This document shows, piece by piece, positions 51,771-63,375 of a stretch of 64,000 nt of DNA; position 1 is the stretch's first letter, and each line of letters starts with the position of its first letter. The translations under genes and the position numbers were made by a program. The stretch is from Lithobates sylvaticus (Eukaryota > Chordata > Amphibia > Anura > Ranidae): assembly GCA_028564925.1 (NCBI GenBank), contig CM053027.1:239296715-239360714 (forward strand). Reading direction: 5' to 3'. The notes beneath the pieces were generated by a model, which was not told the DNA's origin, did no database searches, and saw only the letters and a program-made list of their open reading frames with translations.

Positions 51771-54700
51771 TACCGTGGGTTTAAGCAGGGATGCGTGGAA
51801 CACTGGGTGGACTTTGAGCGATTCGGGCAAGGAAAGTTCGTAGGAAACCTCATTCAATTTCCTCTTGATCGGGAAGGGGCCAATAAATTTGGGTGCCAGT
51901 TTTTTTGAAGGACAAGCCATCTTGAGATTGGTGGTAGATAACCACACCTGGTCTCCTGGTTGGAGACATAATTCCCCTCTTCTCTTCCTATCATACAGTC
52001 TCTTGTTAGTTGCCTGTGCTTTGGCCATGGTTTCTTGCAACAACTTATTATTGCGACCTAGAAACTCGACAGTGGTTTGTACTGCTGGGACTGGAGATTC
52101 TGGGATAATGTTAGGCAGGAAGACAGGGTGGAAGCCGTAGTTCGCAAAGAATGGTGACTGTCCTGTAACTGAGTGGCAGGCGTTATTAAAGGCAAATTCT
52201 GCTAGGGGCAAAAGTGCTACCCAATCGTCCTGGACAAACGAGGTAAAACAACGGATGTACTGTTCCAGAGTCTGATTCGTTCTCTCAGTTTGTCCATTGG
52301 TCTGAGGGTGGAAGGCAGAAGACATGGAGAGTTCGATTTTCAGGATCTGGCATAGTGACCTCCAGAAACGAGAGGTAAACTGGACCCCCCTGTCCGATAC
52401 AATGTTTGTTGGTACCCCATGCAGCCTCACAATCTCCCGGATAAACACCCGGGCGGTCTCTACAGCAGAAGGTGTGTTCTTCAGGGGTATAAAGTGGGCC
52501 ATCTTGGACAGGCGGTCGACCACTACAAAAATGGCTGTATGTCCTTCAGAAGGGGGTAGCTCCACTATAAAATCCATGGCAATCTCGCTCCAAGGCCTGT
52601 CGGGAATTGGTAGTGGTTTGAGAAGACCCCAGGACTTGGTTCTAGCAGACTTATTTTGGGTACAGGTAACACAAGACTTGACGTATTCCTTACAGTCCTT
52701 CTCGAGTTTCGGCCACCAGAACATGCGCTGGGTTAATTCGAGAGTCTTGTGGACCCCAAAATGTCCGGCTAGAGGGTGGTCGTGACACAGGCTCAGAACT
52801 TTGGTTTGACACCTCTCAGGCACGAAAATTTTACTGTCTTTCCAAAGCAGACCGTCCTTGGGTATCAGAGTTACTCCGGGTGGACAGGGCACCCCCACAG
52901 AGGCTTGTTTTAAACCGGACATCAGGTCCGTCTGAAGAAGTAAGAAATTTCCCTCCGATAGAATAGTGTCCGGAACTGAGGTTTCTTTGGGGTCATCATA
53001 CATACGCGAAAGAGCATCGGGCTTGATGTTCTTTGATCCTGGCCTGTAAGTTATATGAAAAGCAAATCTGGAAAAGAATAGCGCCCACCGAGCCTGGCGT
53101 GGTCTTAGACGTTTGGCCGTTCGTAAATATTCCAGATTCTTGTGATCTGTATATATGAGTATGGGATGAGCCGCTCCCTCCAGCAGGTATCGCCATTCTT
53201 CGAGCGCGGCCTTAATGGCCAAAAGTTCACGGTCACCCACGTCGTAATTCCTCTCGGCAGATGAGAGTTTACGGGAGAAGAAGGCTATGGGGTGCATAAG
53301 ATCCTTAAGTCCTTGGCGCTGAGAGATAACTGCCCCCACAGCTGTTTCTGAGGCATCGACCTCGAGCAGATAGGGGAGAGAAGGATCCGGGTGGCTTAGG
53401 ATGGGGGCAGAGGTAAACAGTCCCTTTAAGGTAGAGAAGGCGGCTTGTGCCTCGGAGTTCCATTGGAATCGGACATTCTGCTTGGTTAGCTGGGTAATCG
53501 GGGAAATGATTGCAGAAAATCCTTTAATAAACCTTCTGTAAAAATTGGCAAAGCCAACAAAACGTTGCACCCCCTTCTTGTCAGAAGGTGCAGGCCAGTC
53601 CAGAACTGCTGTGACCTTTTGTGGGTCCATCTTGAACCCTTCCGTGGATATCACTAAGCCCAAAAACTGGATACTCTGCCGCTCAAACTCACATTTTTCT
53701 GGTTTGGCATATAGCCCATGCTGACGGAGACGGCAGAGTACCATCTTGACGTGTTTCCGGTGTTGATCCAGGGATGTAGAAAAGATCAGGATGTCGTCTA
53801 AATAGGCTATTACGAAGATATCGAGGTAATCTCTGAGGATATCATTTATCAGGTGCTGGAAGGTAGCAGGGGCATTACACAGGCCAAAGGGCATCACTAG
53901 GTATTCGAAGTGGCCAAACCTGGTACGGAAGGCCGTTTTCCACTCGTCCCCAGAGCGAATACGGACCAAATTGTAGGCCCCTCGAAGATCTAGCTTGGTG
54001 AACACAGCAGTAGTTCTTAATCTCTGGAAAAGCTCAGGCACCAAGGGTAGAGGATACCGGTTTTTAACCGTGATCTTGTTCAGTTCCCGGTAGTCTACAC
54101 AGGGACGAAGTGAGTGGTCCTTTTTTTCTACAAAAAAGATTCCTGCCCCAGCTGGAGAGGTGGACGGCCGGATGAACCCCCTCTCCAAATTTTCGTCGAC
54201 ATACTCTTTTAACACCTCCAACTCCCGCTCAGATAGGGGAAAAATCCGACCAAAAGGGATCTCTGCTCCGGGTAATAGCTCGATCGGGCAATCATAGGAG
54301 CGATGGGGAGGAAGGGTCTCTGCCCCTCGCTTGCTAAAGACGTCTAAGAACTCGTGGTATGGTTCAGGGACTACTGTGCGTAATTCCAAGTCAGCTTCCA
54401 AGCATAGTAAGGGGCCAGGTACCCTGGGAGGTGAAGGAAGGCAGTGGTTTTGACAGTAGAGGGACTGAAACTTGATCTCTCCGGAGCCCCAGTTAATCTG
54501 CGGGTTGTGGGCCTGAAGCCACGGTAAGCCCAAGATGACTGGAAACAGAGGGGATGCAATGGCATCAAGTTTCAGCAGTTCCTTGTGGTTTGAAGCAGTA
54601 ACTACAGTCAATGAAGGAGTTTCCTGGGTCACTTGGCCAGATTTTATACGGGATCCATCAGCCAGGAAGATGGAAAGTCCTTGAGCTCTGTGCTGAAGCG

Positions 54701-56687
54701 GGATGCGCTGTTGGTTTGCAAAGGTCAAATCAATAAAACAACTGCATGCCCCAGAGTCTATTATTGCGGTAACTGACACAGTTCTTTCAGGAAACATAAA
54801 GGTGATAGGAAGAGCCAGGTGAGTAGAATTGGTGGAGGGTACCGGATGACCAGGAGAAGAGACGGATAAGTATCTACGGTGCTTGGCAGGGCATGAATGC
54901 ACATAGTGGCCGGTACCCCCGCAGTACAGGCAGAGGTTGAGCAGTTGCCGACGCAGGCGTTCCTCTGCGGACAATGAGGGTCTTGTCGATCCGGCCTGCC
55001 CATATTTAGGAGAGTCTGGTGCAGGATTAACTGGAGTTGGTCTGGAGGAGGCCAGACGAGAGGTGGTGGCCACTTGAGATAACATCCAGTTCGATCGGGG
55101 CTGTTGGCTCACCCTCTCCATCCTGCGTTCCCGAAGACGACGGTCTATCTGTATAGTTAGGGCGATCAAGGATTCCAGAGAATCTGGTATACCGACCCGA
55201 GCCAACTCATCCTTTAACCCTTCTGATAGACCTAAGCGGAACTGGTGCCGTAAGGCTGCATGATTCCATAGGGTGTCTGCGCTCCAGCGCCTAAAGTCAG
55301 TTATGTAGTCCTCCACCGCTCTGCGGCCTTGTTTGAGCGTGCTAAGGGCAGCTTCGGCAGTAGTAGTCCGTTGGGGGTCATCGTAAAGGAGCGACATAGC
55401 GCTGAAGAAGGATGACAAGGAGTCCAGAGAAGCATGGCGTTCTTCCAGCAAATGGTGGGCCCAAGCTTGTGGTTGTCCTAACAGAAGTGAAACAACAAAC
55501 CCCACTTTGGTGGTCTCCTGTGAAAAGGTTAAGGGTAGTAGGGAGAAGTATAACTCGCATGCATTGCGGAAAGTCCTGAACTTGTTTCGATCCCCAGAGA
55601 ATTTCTCCGGAATTGGGACCCTTGGCTCGGGAGGCAACATCATTGCTGGGAGTGCGGAGGTAGCTTCTGATGACCTTCCGCTGAGAGGGAAGTTTGCCTG
55701 GTCCTGCATATGTGCTGTTAGGCGTTCATAACTGTCCTGGAGACACTTCACCTCGTGAGTGAGGGCTGAGAGGAGTTGGCAGACCTCCTCAGTAACGGAG
55801 GTCCCTCTTGCAGGCTCAGGCATGGCTGGTTGATACTGACACGTACCTTGTGGGTGAGCCTGACGTGCAGAGGGAGACCTCTCGTACAGCCCTGGTTCCT
55901 GGGACACTGGAGTTGGGGACAGTGACCGTAGGAGCACAGTGAGGTAGGAGTGCCTGCAGAGTTCTCTGAAGCTGGAGATGGTGACCACTGGGGAGTGCTG
56001 AGAAACGCAGGTCGGCTGGATGCAGGTGCGCAGGATGCAGGTCAGCAGGATGCAGGTGCGCAGGATGCTGGTCAGCAGGATGCAGGTGCGTAGGATGCAG
56101 GTCAGCAGGATGCAGGTCGGCAGGATGCAGGTGTGCAGGATGCAGGTGCACAGGATGCAGGTCGGCAGGATGCAGGTGTGCAGGATGCAGGTGCACAGGA
56201 TGCAGGTCGGCAGGATGCAGGTGTGCAGGATGCCAGTCAGCAGGATGCAGGTCAGCAGGATGCAGGTCGGCAGGATGCCGGTCAGCAGGATGCAGGTCAG
56301 CAGGATGCAGGTGCACACAGCGGGCAGGAACAAGGTCAGACAAGCCAGGTCATACACAGCGGATCAGATCAGACAGAATCGGCAGACAAGGGATGGTCAG
56401 AGTCCAGGCTTAGTCGGCAACGGAGATCAGGTATGCAGGTAAACAAGCAAGGTCAAATGGCAGCCAGAGATCAGGAGAGGAGAGAGCAGAGTGGTCAGGA
56501 AGCCAGGTCAGGTGTGAGATCAGATGCAGATACAGGGGCGGGTCCCAGGAAAGACTACAGATCAACCAGCAAGAGCTGAACGGTGGGAGCCCTTTTTAAA
56601 GGCCCACTGGCGCCAAAGCTGCTGGGCGCCTGCTGGCCGGGATGCGCCTCCGCCTTGCTGCAGTTCTGGAATCTGTATATCCATGAC
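51771..56687 (-). mobile_element. Ty3/gypsy retrotransposon of the Sushi-ichi type (fossil)
   Basis: Minus strand, one long gag-pol frame. Gag from about 55823 (MPEPARGTSVTEE, then VPIPEKFSGDRNKF), zinc knuckle CLYCGGTGHYVHSC at about 54890-54935, protease with DSG at about 54750, reverse transcriptase with YLDD at 53793-53804, RNase H (VDASETAVGAV), integrase with HHCC finger (52650-52790) and a DDE core (VSDRGVQF, FHPQTNGQTER), and a GPF-type C-terminal module. About 330 bases before the gag repeat, ending near 56687 with TGTCATGG, look like leader and LTR-type sequence. The coding part looks close to whole, but no LTR pair is visible, so as a unit it is incomplete. Gag and pol share one frame here. 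Appears moderately young because the frame is open; related domesticated genes (PEG10, RTL1) come from this clade. Confidence 0.92.
56019..56318. repeat. 15-bp minisatellite at the 5' edge of the gypsy gag region
   Basis: About 20 units of caggatgcaggtcag with gtgcg, gtcgg or gtgtg endings. Fifteen is divisible by three, so frames on both strands stay open (H-L-H-P-A-D or R-M-Q-V type peptides); the minus-strand one is continuous with the gag frame. A gag start after the array (methionine at 55823) is more natural. Confidence 0.92.
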
Positions 56688-56790
56688 ACCAGGTCTCAAT
56701 CCAATAGAGCACTTTAGGCATGTGGAACGAGAGATTGGCATCATGGATGTGCAGCTCTGTATTTTTAGGCACTGAAGGGTTTTTAGAGGC
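56687..56790 (+). mobile_element. Tc1/mariner fragment (right arm)
   Basis: Encodes LNPIEHFRHVEREIGIMDVQ, mirror of 47341-47415; cut on its left where the gypsy element abuts. Confidence 0.85.
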
Positions 56791-56939
56791 CAATCTGCTG
56801 ACAGCCTTAAAGCGAAATTAAACCTCCCTATTCTTTACAGCCAAGGAAGCTGCTTCTGTTTGATTTGCAACTGACATGGTGTTGTATATGTGATCAGTTT
56901 GACAGTTTGGTTGAGGACACAAATGTGACAGCATTCTAG

Positions 56940-58045
56940 GAATCAGTGACGTAACTAGAACCTTCCGGGTCCCGATTCAAGAAACCGTAAAGGGCCCCCT
57001 TACCCCCGGATAAGGCCCTTTCCTCTGAGCATGATGGTAGGTTGCAAGTGGGTGGCTGCATATAAAGGAACTGAGTTCTCCATTTCCCCCAAAGGAAAAT
57101 GGATAGGCAGTCAGGAGGCAACATATTGCTGGCTGTCAAATGCCTCTGAAAAGCAATCTGAGAATGGATTGCCTTTTAGAGGAACAGCATTTGTCTGCTG
57201 GTACTATGAACAAGTGGGAAAAAAATCAGTTCTGATTGTACACTCATAGGGGGTCAGGATTAAAAGCGCATACATACATACATATAAACACACATGTATG
57301 CACACATTCACATATAAACACATGCGCACACACATACATGCGCGTGCACACACATATGAACACACTTGCATACAGATAGCCTTTTAAAAATCGGCAGTCC
57401 TTTACCTTAGCTCTTCCACTTTTTTCACTTTAGGTGTAATCAGTGTCACTTGCTCCCCGCAGTGGCAATTTACAGTTCGGCTGAGGAGCGGGGAATCAGG
57501 CTCAGCCGCCATTGCTGCTCCTATCGAGGCATACATGGTAGCTTCTGCGACCCCCCCTATACATTTGGCACTGCCAGAAATGTAACTGTTTTTTTAAACT
57601 GTTAAATCGATTGGTTTAGTTCCACTTTATGATTTACTGCTGGGGCTCTGGGCTTCAGAAAAATGGCAGCCTCCAGTAAGCAGAAACAGGAGCAATGCTG
57701 GACGCAATTTACAGCACACAGATTTTGGCAGCATAATTATCAATGTATGTTCCTTGCTAAGAATTTTTTTTATCAAGTTATGGGTAAAGTTCCACTTTAA
57801 CAATCAGTATACTATGGATTTTGTGGGGGATCCAGTGCCATTTGTTTAATAAAACAATTGGCGTGGGGGTTCCCCCTCAAAATCCATACCCGACATAAAG
57901 GGCCTGGTATGAATTGAGGGGAGGACCCCACACTGTTTTTTTTTGACAGCGGATGATGACTCTCCTGTTGTTAAGGACGCAGTGGCCCCTGTTCCTTACC
58001 ATGTTGTTAACTGGTAGTTAAAGAGACACCAGCGGCCCGCTTCTT
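56940..58045. repeat. Mixed repeat DNA of the right arm
   Basis: Mirror of 46068-47163: hAT-like edge cagtgacgtaactagaacc at 56944, CA/CATA microsatellite at about 57265-57375 (shorter and more interrupted than its partner), ggtatgaattgagggg block at 57905-57925. No gene. Confidence 0.55.
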
Positions 58046-58484
58046 AAAGGGGTGTTCCGGGAAAAAAAAAAACATACGGCAGCTGCTGGCTTTTAATAAA
58101 TGGACACTTACCTGTCCTGCTGTCCCTCGAGGTCGGCACTGCAGCTGATGTCTCCATCAGCTGTCGGGTGCTGCCGCCACTATTGCGGTCAAGGTAACCC
58201 GGCAGTGTAGCCTTTCGGCTTCATGCCGGGAACCCTACTGCGTATGCGCGAGGCCCTGCTCCTCTCTTTTATTAGCCCGGCGGCCGAGGAAGGACACAGA
58301 GGGAGCCCCGCGGTGACGTCACGGCACGATTGTGCCGCAAGGTACTTCCGGAAGTGGGAAAGGATACCTGTCAAAGACAGGTATCCTGTCCTCCCTCCCC
58401 CCGAAAGGTGCCAATTGTGACACCGGAAGGGGAGAGGAATCCAATGAGCGGAAGTTCCACTTTAGGGTGGAGATCCACTTTAAG
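58046..58484. mobile_element. TTAA-flanked MITE (right arm)
   Basis: Mirror of 45629-46067, ttaaaggggtgttccgg to gtggagatccactttaa, with the internal ggatacctgtcaaagacagg stem at 58363. Confidence 0.65.
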
Positions 58485-58625
58485 AACCAGCTATTTACAC
58501 TGTTTAAGGAAAATACCGCATGACTTCATAAAATAGCGCATGTGGTATTTTAGTAGTGTGTTTTTTTTTTTTGTGAATGGAGCCCATTGTTCTTTAGCAA
58601 GAAACATACATTCCAAATTAATAAT

Positions 58626-59334
58626 TACCGTATATACTCGAGTATAAGCTGAGTTTTTCAGCACATTTTTTTGTGCTGAAAGTGCCCCCCTCAGCATTTA
58701 CTTGAATCAATCAGTTTTCTGCAGCAGAGAATTACATTTTCCGACCCGACTTTGGGGCCCCGTATCTTGTCACTACAACATACCCAAATATGGGGTTCCT
58801 AGCACCAAGTGGCCCCGAGATACGGGGCCCCAAAGTTGGTTCGGAAATTGTCATTCTCTGCTGCAGAAGTGCTTGACGTTTTCCAACCCGACTTTGGGGC
58901 CCCATATCTCGGGCCACTTGGTGCTAGAAACCCCAAGGTTGGTGTGCAAACACAGTGGGACTACAACATATCCAAATATGGGGCTCCTAGCACCAAGTGG
59001 CCCCGAGATACAGGGCCCCAAATTCGGTCAACTGTGCCATTTGCAGCAATGTCATTTCGGGACCCTTTGGGTCCAGAGAACCCAAATGTTGGCTACAGCT
59101 AGGGGGCATCTAGGAACCCTTAACTACTAAGTTTGAAGTTCGGGGGAACTATGGCTGCAAATGGGCACAGTGAGGCTGCAAATGGGCATTGTTGACCCTC
59201 TTTTCCACTTACAGTAGGTGTGCATTTCTCACCCTAGGCTTATACTCGAGTCAATAAGTTTTCCCAATTTTTTGTGGTAAAATTAGGTGCCTCGGCTTAT
59301 ATTCGGGTTGGCTTATACTCAAGTATATACGGTA
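58626..59334. mobile_element. TA-flanked DNA element (right arm)
   Basis: Mirror of 44772-45487. Here the left end reads taccgtatatactcgagtat, a better-preserved terminal repeat than in the other arm. Internal ggggccccgtatct repeats as in the partner; one cctcactgtgcccatttgc unit fewer near 59160. Confidence 0.7.
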
Positions 59335-59934
59335 TGCTACGAAAATGAGTGTGTTGTGTAAATTGCCTCCAGCATTGTTATGGTTTGTTCTTGCTGGAGG
59401 GTGTCCGTTTACTGAATCCCAGAGCCCCTGAGCAGCAGTAAATCCTTAGGCTGTCAGCAGATTGGTCTCTACATTTTCTGCACCGTGCTGAAAAATGGAG
59501 AGCAACTGAGCATGTGCAGAGCAGGTTGGGACTGTGTTACTGGATTTTAAACAGTATAGGCACTTATTTTTAATGTTTTACAAAGCTGCTATACCTGCAA
59601 AAACTGCCAGTATGAAGTGAACTAGTTCCATAGCCTTTTTTCCTTTTCTCCGTTGTCTGGGACTCTTTCCTGCAGAGATCTTCAATACACAGCCAGGGTG
59701 GGCGACTGGCTGGATAATCTAGATCCAGTACATTCAGTGGAGCACAGAAGAGACATGCAGAAGAGTCTTTTAGACCCTGCATTTGTCATTAATGAGAACC
59801 TGTCACCTAATAATCATCACATAGGGGATGAACTGAACTCATACTGCACAGACATTGCATGTGATCGGCACCGCAGGGTGAATCACATGCAATGTCTGAC
59901 ATCGCTACAGTGTGAACCTGGGCTCAATCTCACA
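59335..59934. repeat. Dispersed repeat (right arm)
   Basis: Mirror of 44186-44765; the ctggctggataatctagatc block at 59706 is the inverse of 44387 and also of 36781. Confidence 0.7.
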
Positions 59935-60237
59935 AGAGCTGTGAAAATGGGCAATAGACTCCCTCAAGAGCTGGTTCTGTCTAGCATAGTAGATTTCTTT
60001 ACAAAAGGCCTGGCTTGTTTAATGTACATAATATAACTAAATACTAAAATTTAAAGGTAAAGTTGCTCCAGGGAATATCTGATTGCCTCTCGAGGGATCA
60101 GGAAGGAATATTTGCCTTCCTCTGGATCAACTGTGGGTATAGGATTGTGTGTATGGGATTGTATTTTTTAATTAATTTTTTTTAAATACCATTTTATTCT
60201 TTTGAACTAGATGGGCTTGTGTCTTTTTTTCAGCCAG
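59935..60237 (+). mobile_element. CR1/L2-like LINE 3' end (right arm)
   Basis: Mirror of 43867-44185: VKMGNRLPQELV, then ttcctctggatcaactgtgg and a tail cut by the adjoining MITE. Confidence 0.82.
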
Positions 60238-60242
60238 ACTAA

Positions 60243-60497
60243 GGGTCGGTTCACACTGAGGCAGCACGACTTGCAGCGCGACTGCCCCAGGCGACCTGCA
60301 TCCGACTTCAGCGGCGGCTTGCAAAATTACTTCTGTACGCAAGTCACCTGAAGTCGCCCCAAAAGTAGTACAGGAACCTTTTTCTAAGTCGGAGCGACTT
60401 GTGTCGCTCCTATTAGAACGGTTCCATTGTACAGAATGGAGCGCGACTTGTCAGGTGTCTAAGTCGCCTGACAAGTTGCCCCAGTGTGAACCGAGTC
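60243..60497. mobile_element. 255-bp PIF/Harbinger-type MITE (right arm)
   Basis: Mirror of 43609-43863, same length, flanked by TAA (60240-60242) and TTA (60498-60500). Confidence 0.9.
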
Positions 60498-60810
60498 TTA
60501 CTATGTAACAAAGTGGGGAAGTCAAAAATTTTGCCATTGTTGCTAGAACAGGAGATGAGGAGGTGAATAGAGAAATCCTCCCTGCTGAGACATTGTATTC
60601 TGATGGCAGGGGGACTCTGCTGATCGTGCAAAAAATTTCCAATAAGCCCGTTCGACAGAAGTGGACCGTTGAATCATTAGATCAACTTCTGTTGAGTAGG
60701 AGAAGCCATATGTGGATTGAAATTCAACTGGTTCCTACTGAAATTTCTATCCATTTATGACCAGCTTTAGTCTCGCTTTGGATAGATTTTTTTTTTTCAC
60801 TTTCTATTAT

Positions 60811-61033
60811 GGGGTTGATTAACTAAAGGCACGTGCAGTTGCTCCAGAGCTTATAAATGAGGTGAAGCTCTGCAAACTTTATCATCCGATCCTATTGTAG
60901 GCAAAAATTCTGTTATTTTCCTTGCATGTGATTTAGGTATGCTTTGCAAAGTGAAACTTCAATTAATTTACTAAGCTCTGGAGCAGCTGCACTTGCAGAG
61001 GGCACAATCGATTGCCTTTAGTAAATCAACCCC
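60811..61033. mobile_element. MITE with GGGGTTGATT ends (right arm)
   Basis: Mirror of 43075-43289. It is about 8 bases longer; an extra gctctggagcagctgcac-type phrase near 60975 is altered in the other arm. Confidence 0.82.
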
Positions 61034-61078
61034 TATGTCTCCAGAACCAGGGAATGATTCTCTGCTGTGAGACACATG

Positions 61079-61500
61079 CCGCGTACACACGGTCGGAATT
61101 TCAGATGTAAACAATCCGATGGGAGATTTTCATCGGATTTTCCGACCGTGTGTATGCCCATTGGTTTTTTTCTGTCGGAATTTCCGACAGATTTTGGATT
61201 GAGAACCTGTTCTTAATTTTTCCGACGGAAAACCTTTCTATCGGATTTTCCGATCGTGTGTATGCAATTCCGACATGCAAAATTCTGACTCATGCCCGGA
61301 AACAATTCGACGCATGCTCGGAAGCATTAAACTTCCCTTTTATAGTGCCGTTGAGCGTGTTGTATGCAGCAGTATTATTGACCGTCTGAATTTGGTGTGA
61401 CCGTGTGTAGGCAAGACCGTTTGAGTTTGAGTTGAAATTCCGTCGGGAAAACCATCAGAGACTTTTCCGATGAGAATTCCGACTGTGTGTACACGGCAAC
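61079..61500. mobile_element. PIF/Harbinger-type MITE (right arm)
   Basis: Mirror of 42618-43031, with small internal insertions (near 61420). Confidence 0.85.
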
Positions 61501-62380
61501 AGACAATGTAAAAAACTGATCTTCTATAATGGCAAAAGCTCATTAACCCCTGCCATAACCCCAATATTTTCAGGAATGGCGTGCATTTCTCTTTCAGATA
61601 AAAGTGGTCTCAGCGGCGGATTCGCCGCAAGATCACTTTTATCGGTGGCTGGGGAGACGATCGTGTCCGCTCCCCTCACTGTCTGGATGCCAAGTGAGGG
61701 AAAGATGGCCCCTACTCAGCTCCATAGCAATGAAGGACAGAGACGACATCAACCGTCACTTCCGCCCAATGCTCTTAAAGGGAAAATTTAAAAATAAATA
61801 AAAAATGTTATTGCATTTTCGTGTAAATATGAGATCTGAGGTCTTTGACCCCAGATCTCACATTACAAGGGATGTTTACATTCCTTGTAATAGAAATAAA
61901 AGTGACCCACATTTTTTTTTTTAAAAGGACAATGTAAAAATAAAAAATAAAAAGGAAAACAAATAAGAAAAAAAAGCACCCTGTCCTGCCAAGCTCATGC
62001 ACAGAATCTAACGCATATGTAATTTGCGCCCGCATATGAAAACTGTGTTCAAACCACGCATGTGAGGTATCGCCGCGATTTAGTGTGAGAGCAAGAATTC
62101 TAGCACTGGACCTCCTCTGTAACTCAAAACTGGTAACCTGTAGACATTTTTAAATTTAATCTCTGCGTAATATTATCTTTCACAATCTAGAAAAAAATTT
62201 GGGTAACTTTACTGTCTTATTTTTTAACTCAAAGTGTATTTCCCAAAAATATTGTGCTTGTAAGACCGCCGCTTAAATACGCTGTGGCAAAGTATTGCAA
62301 TGACTGCCATTTTATTCCCTAGGATGTCTGGAAAAATATATATATATATGTTATATCTAATTCGCATAGGTGTGAACGGG
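61501..62380. repeat. Body of the TTAA-type repeat (right arm)
   Basis: Mirror of 41641-42560. Lacks about 33 bases that the left arm has near 42215-42250. Has a cgcataggtgtgaacgggggc phrase near 62363 (in two parts) that the left arm lacks. Confidence 0.65.
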
Positions 62381-63290
62381 GGCTAAAAGTCTCACACGTG
62401 GTATCGCCATACTCAGGAGGAGTAGTAGAATGTGTTTTGGGGTGTAATTTGTGGTGTTCATATGCTGTGTGTGAGAAATAACCTGCTAATATAACAATTT
62501 TGTGAAAAAAAAAAAAATCTTGATTTTGCAAAGAATTGTGGGAAAAAATTACAACTTCAAAAAACTCGCCATGCATCTTACTAAATACCTTGGAATGTCT
62601 ACTTTCCAAAAATGGGTCATTTGGGGGTTTTTTGTACTTTTATGGCATTTTGTTGGGGCAATTCTTTGCAAAATCAAGATTTTTTTTTTTTTTCATAAAA
62701 TTGTTATATTGGCAGGTTATTTCTCACACACAGCATATGAATACCAAAATTACACCCCAAAACACATTCTACTACTCCTCCTAAATATAGCGATACCACA
62801 TGTGTGAGACTTTTAGACAGCGTGGCCACATACAGAGGCCCAACATGCAGGGAGCGCCATCAGGCGTTCTTGGAGCATAAATTACACATATAATTTCTTG
62901 ACTACCTCTTACCCTTTTGAAGGCCCTGGAGAACCAGGACAATGGAAACGCCCCAAAAATTACCCCACTTTGGAAAGAAAACAACCCAATGTATAATCTA
63001 TGAGGCATGTCGAGTCTTTTGAACATGTAATTTTTTTCTACAAGTTTTTGGAACACAACGTTGTCCATTTTCACAATATTTCTAACACCTAACATGTACA
63101 TACCAAAAATTACACCCAAAAATAGATTCTCCTACTCCTCCTCCTGAGTACGACGATACCACATGTGTGAGACTTTTCCACAGTGTGGCCACAATACAGA
63201 GGACCAACATGCAGGCAGCACCGTCAGGTGTTCTAGGGACATAAGTTTAAAATCTAATTTGACTACCTATTACACTTTTGTGAGGCACTG
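62381..63290. repeat. Foldback modules (right arm)
   Basis: Mirror of 40690-41640: aggagtagtagaatgtg at 62416 and its inverse at 62765, giving the same self-complementary structure with shorter A/T runs. Confidence 0.75.
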
Positions 63291-63375
63291 TAGTGTCATG
63301 GATGGGGATAGATGAGCATGAATGGTGATGGATGAGCCGTGGATGGGGATGGATAAGCCGTGGATGGGGTGAGTA
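63291..63375. repeat. gatggggatg minisatellite (right arm)
   Basis: Shortened counterpart of 40535-40680, about 85 bases against about 145. Confidence 0.75.

Larger units (their letters stand above)
47416..56686. other. Spacer of the giant inverted repeat
   Basis: 9271 bases between the arms. It holds the last 60 bases of the Tc1 fragment (left only), a TTAA-type repeat (47476-51770) and a Ty3/gypsy element (51771 to about 56687), with no sequence matching across it. Confidence 0.85.

Noticed and set aside
55816-56579. Open frames opposite and beside the gypsy gag start
   Set aside because: By-products of the 15-bp minisatellite.
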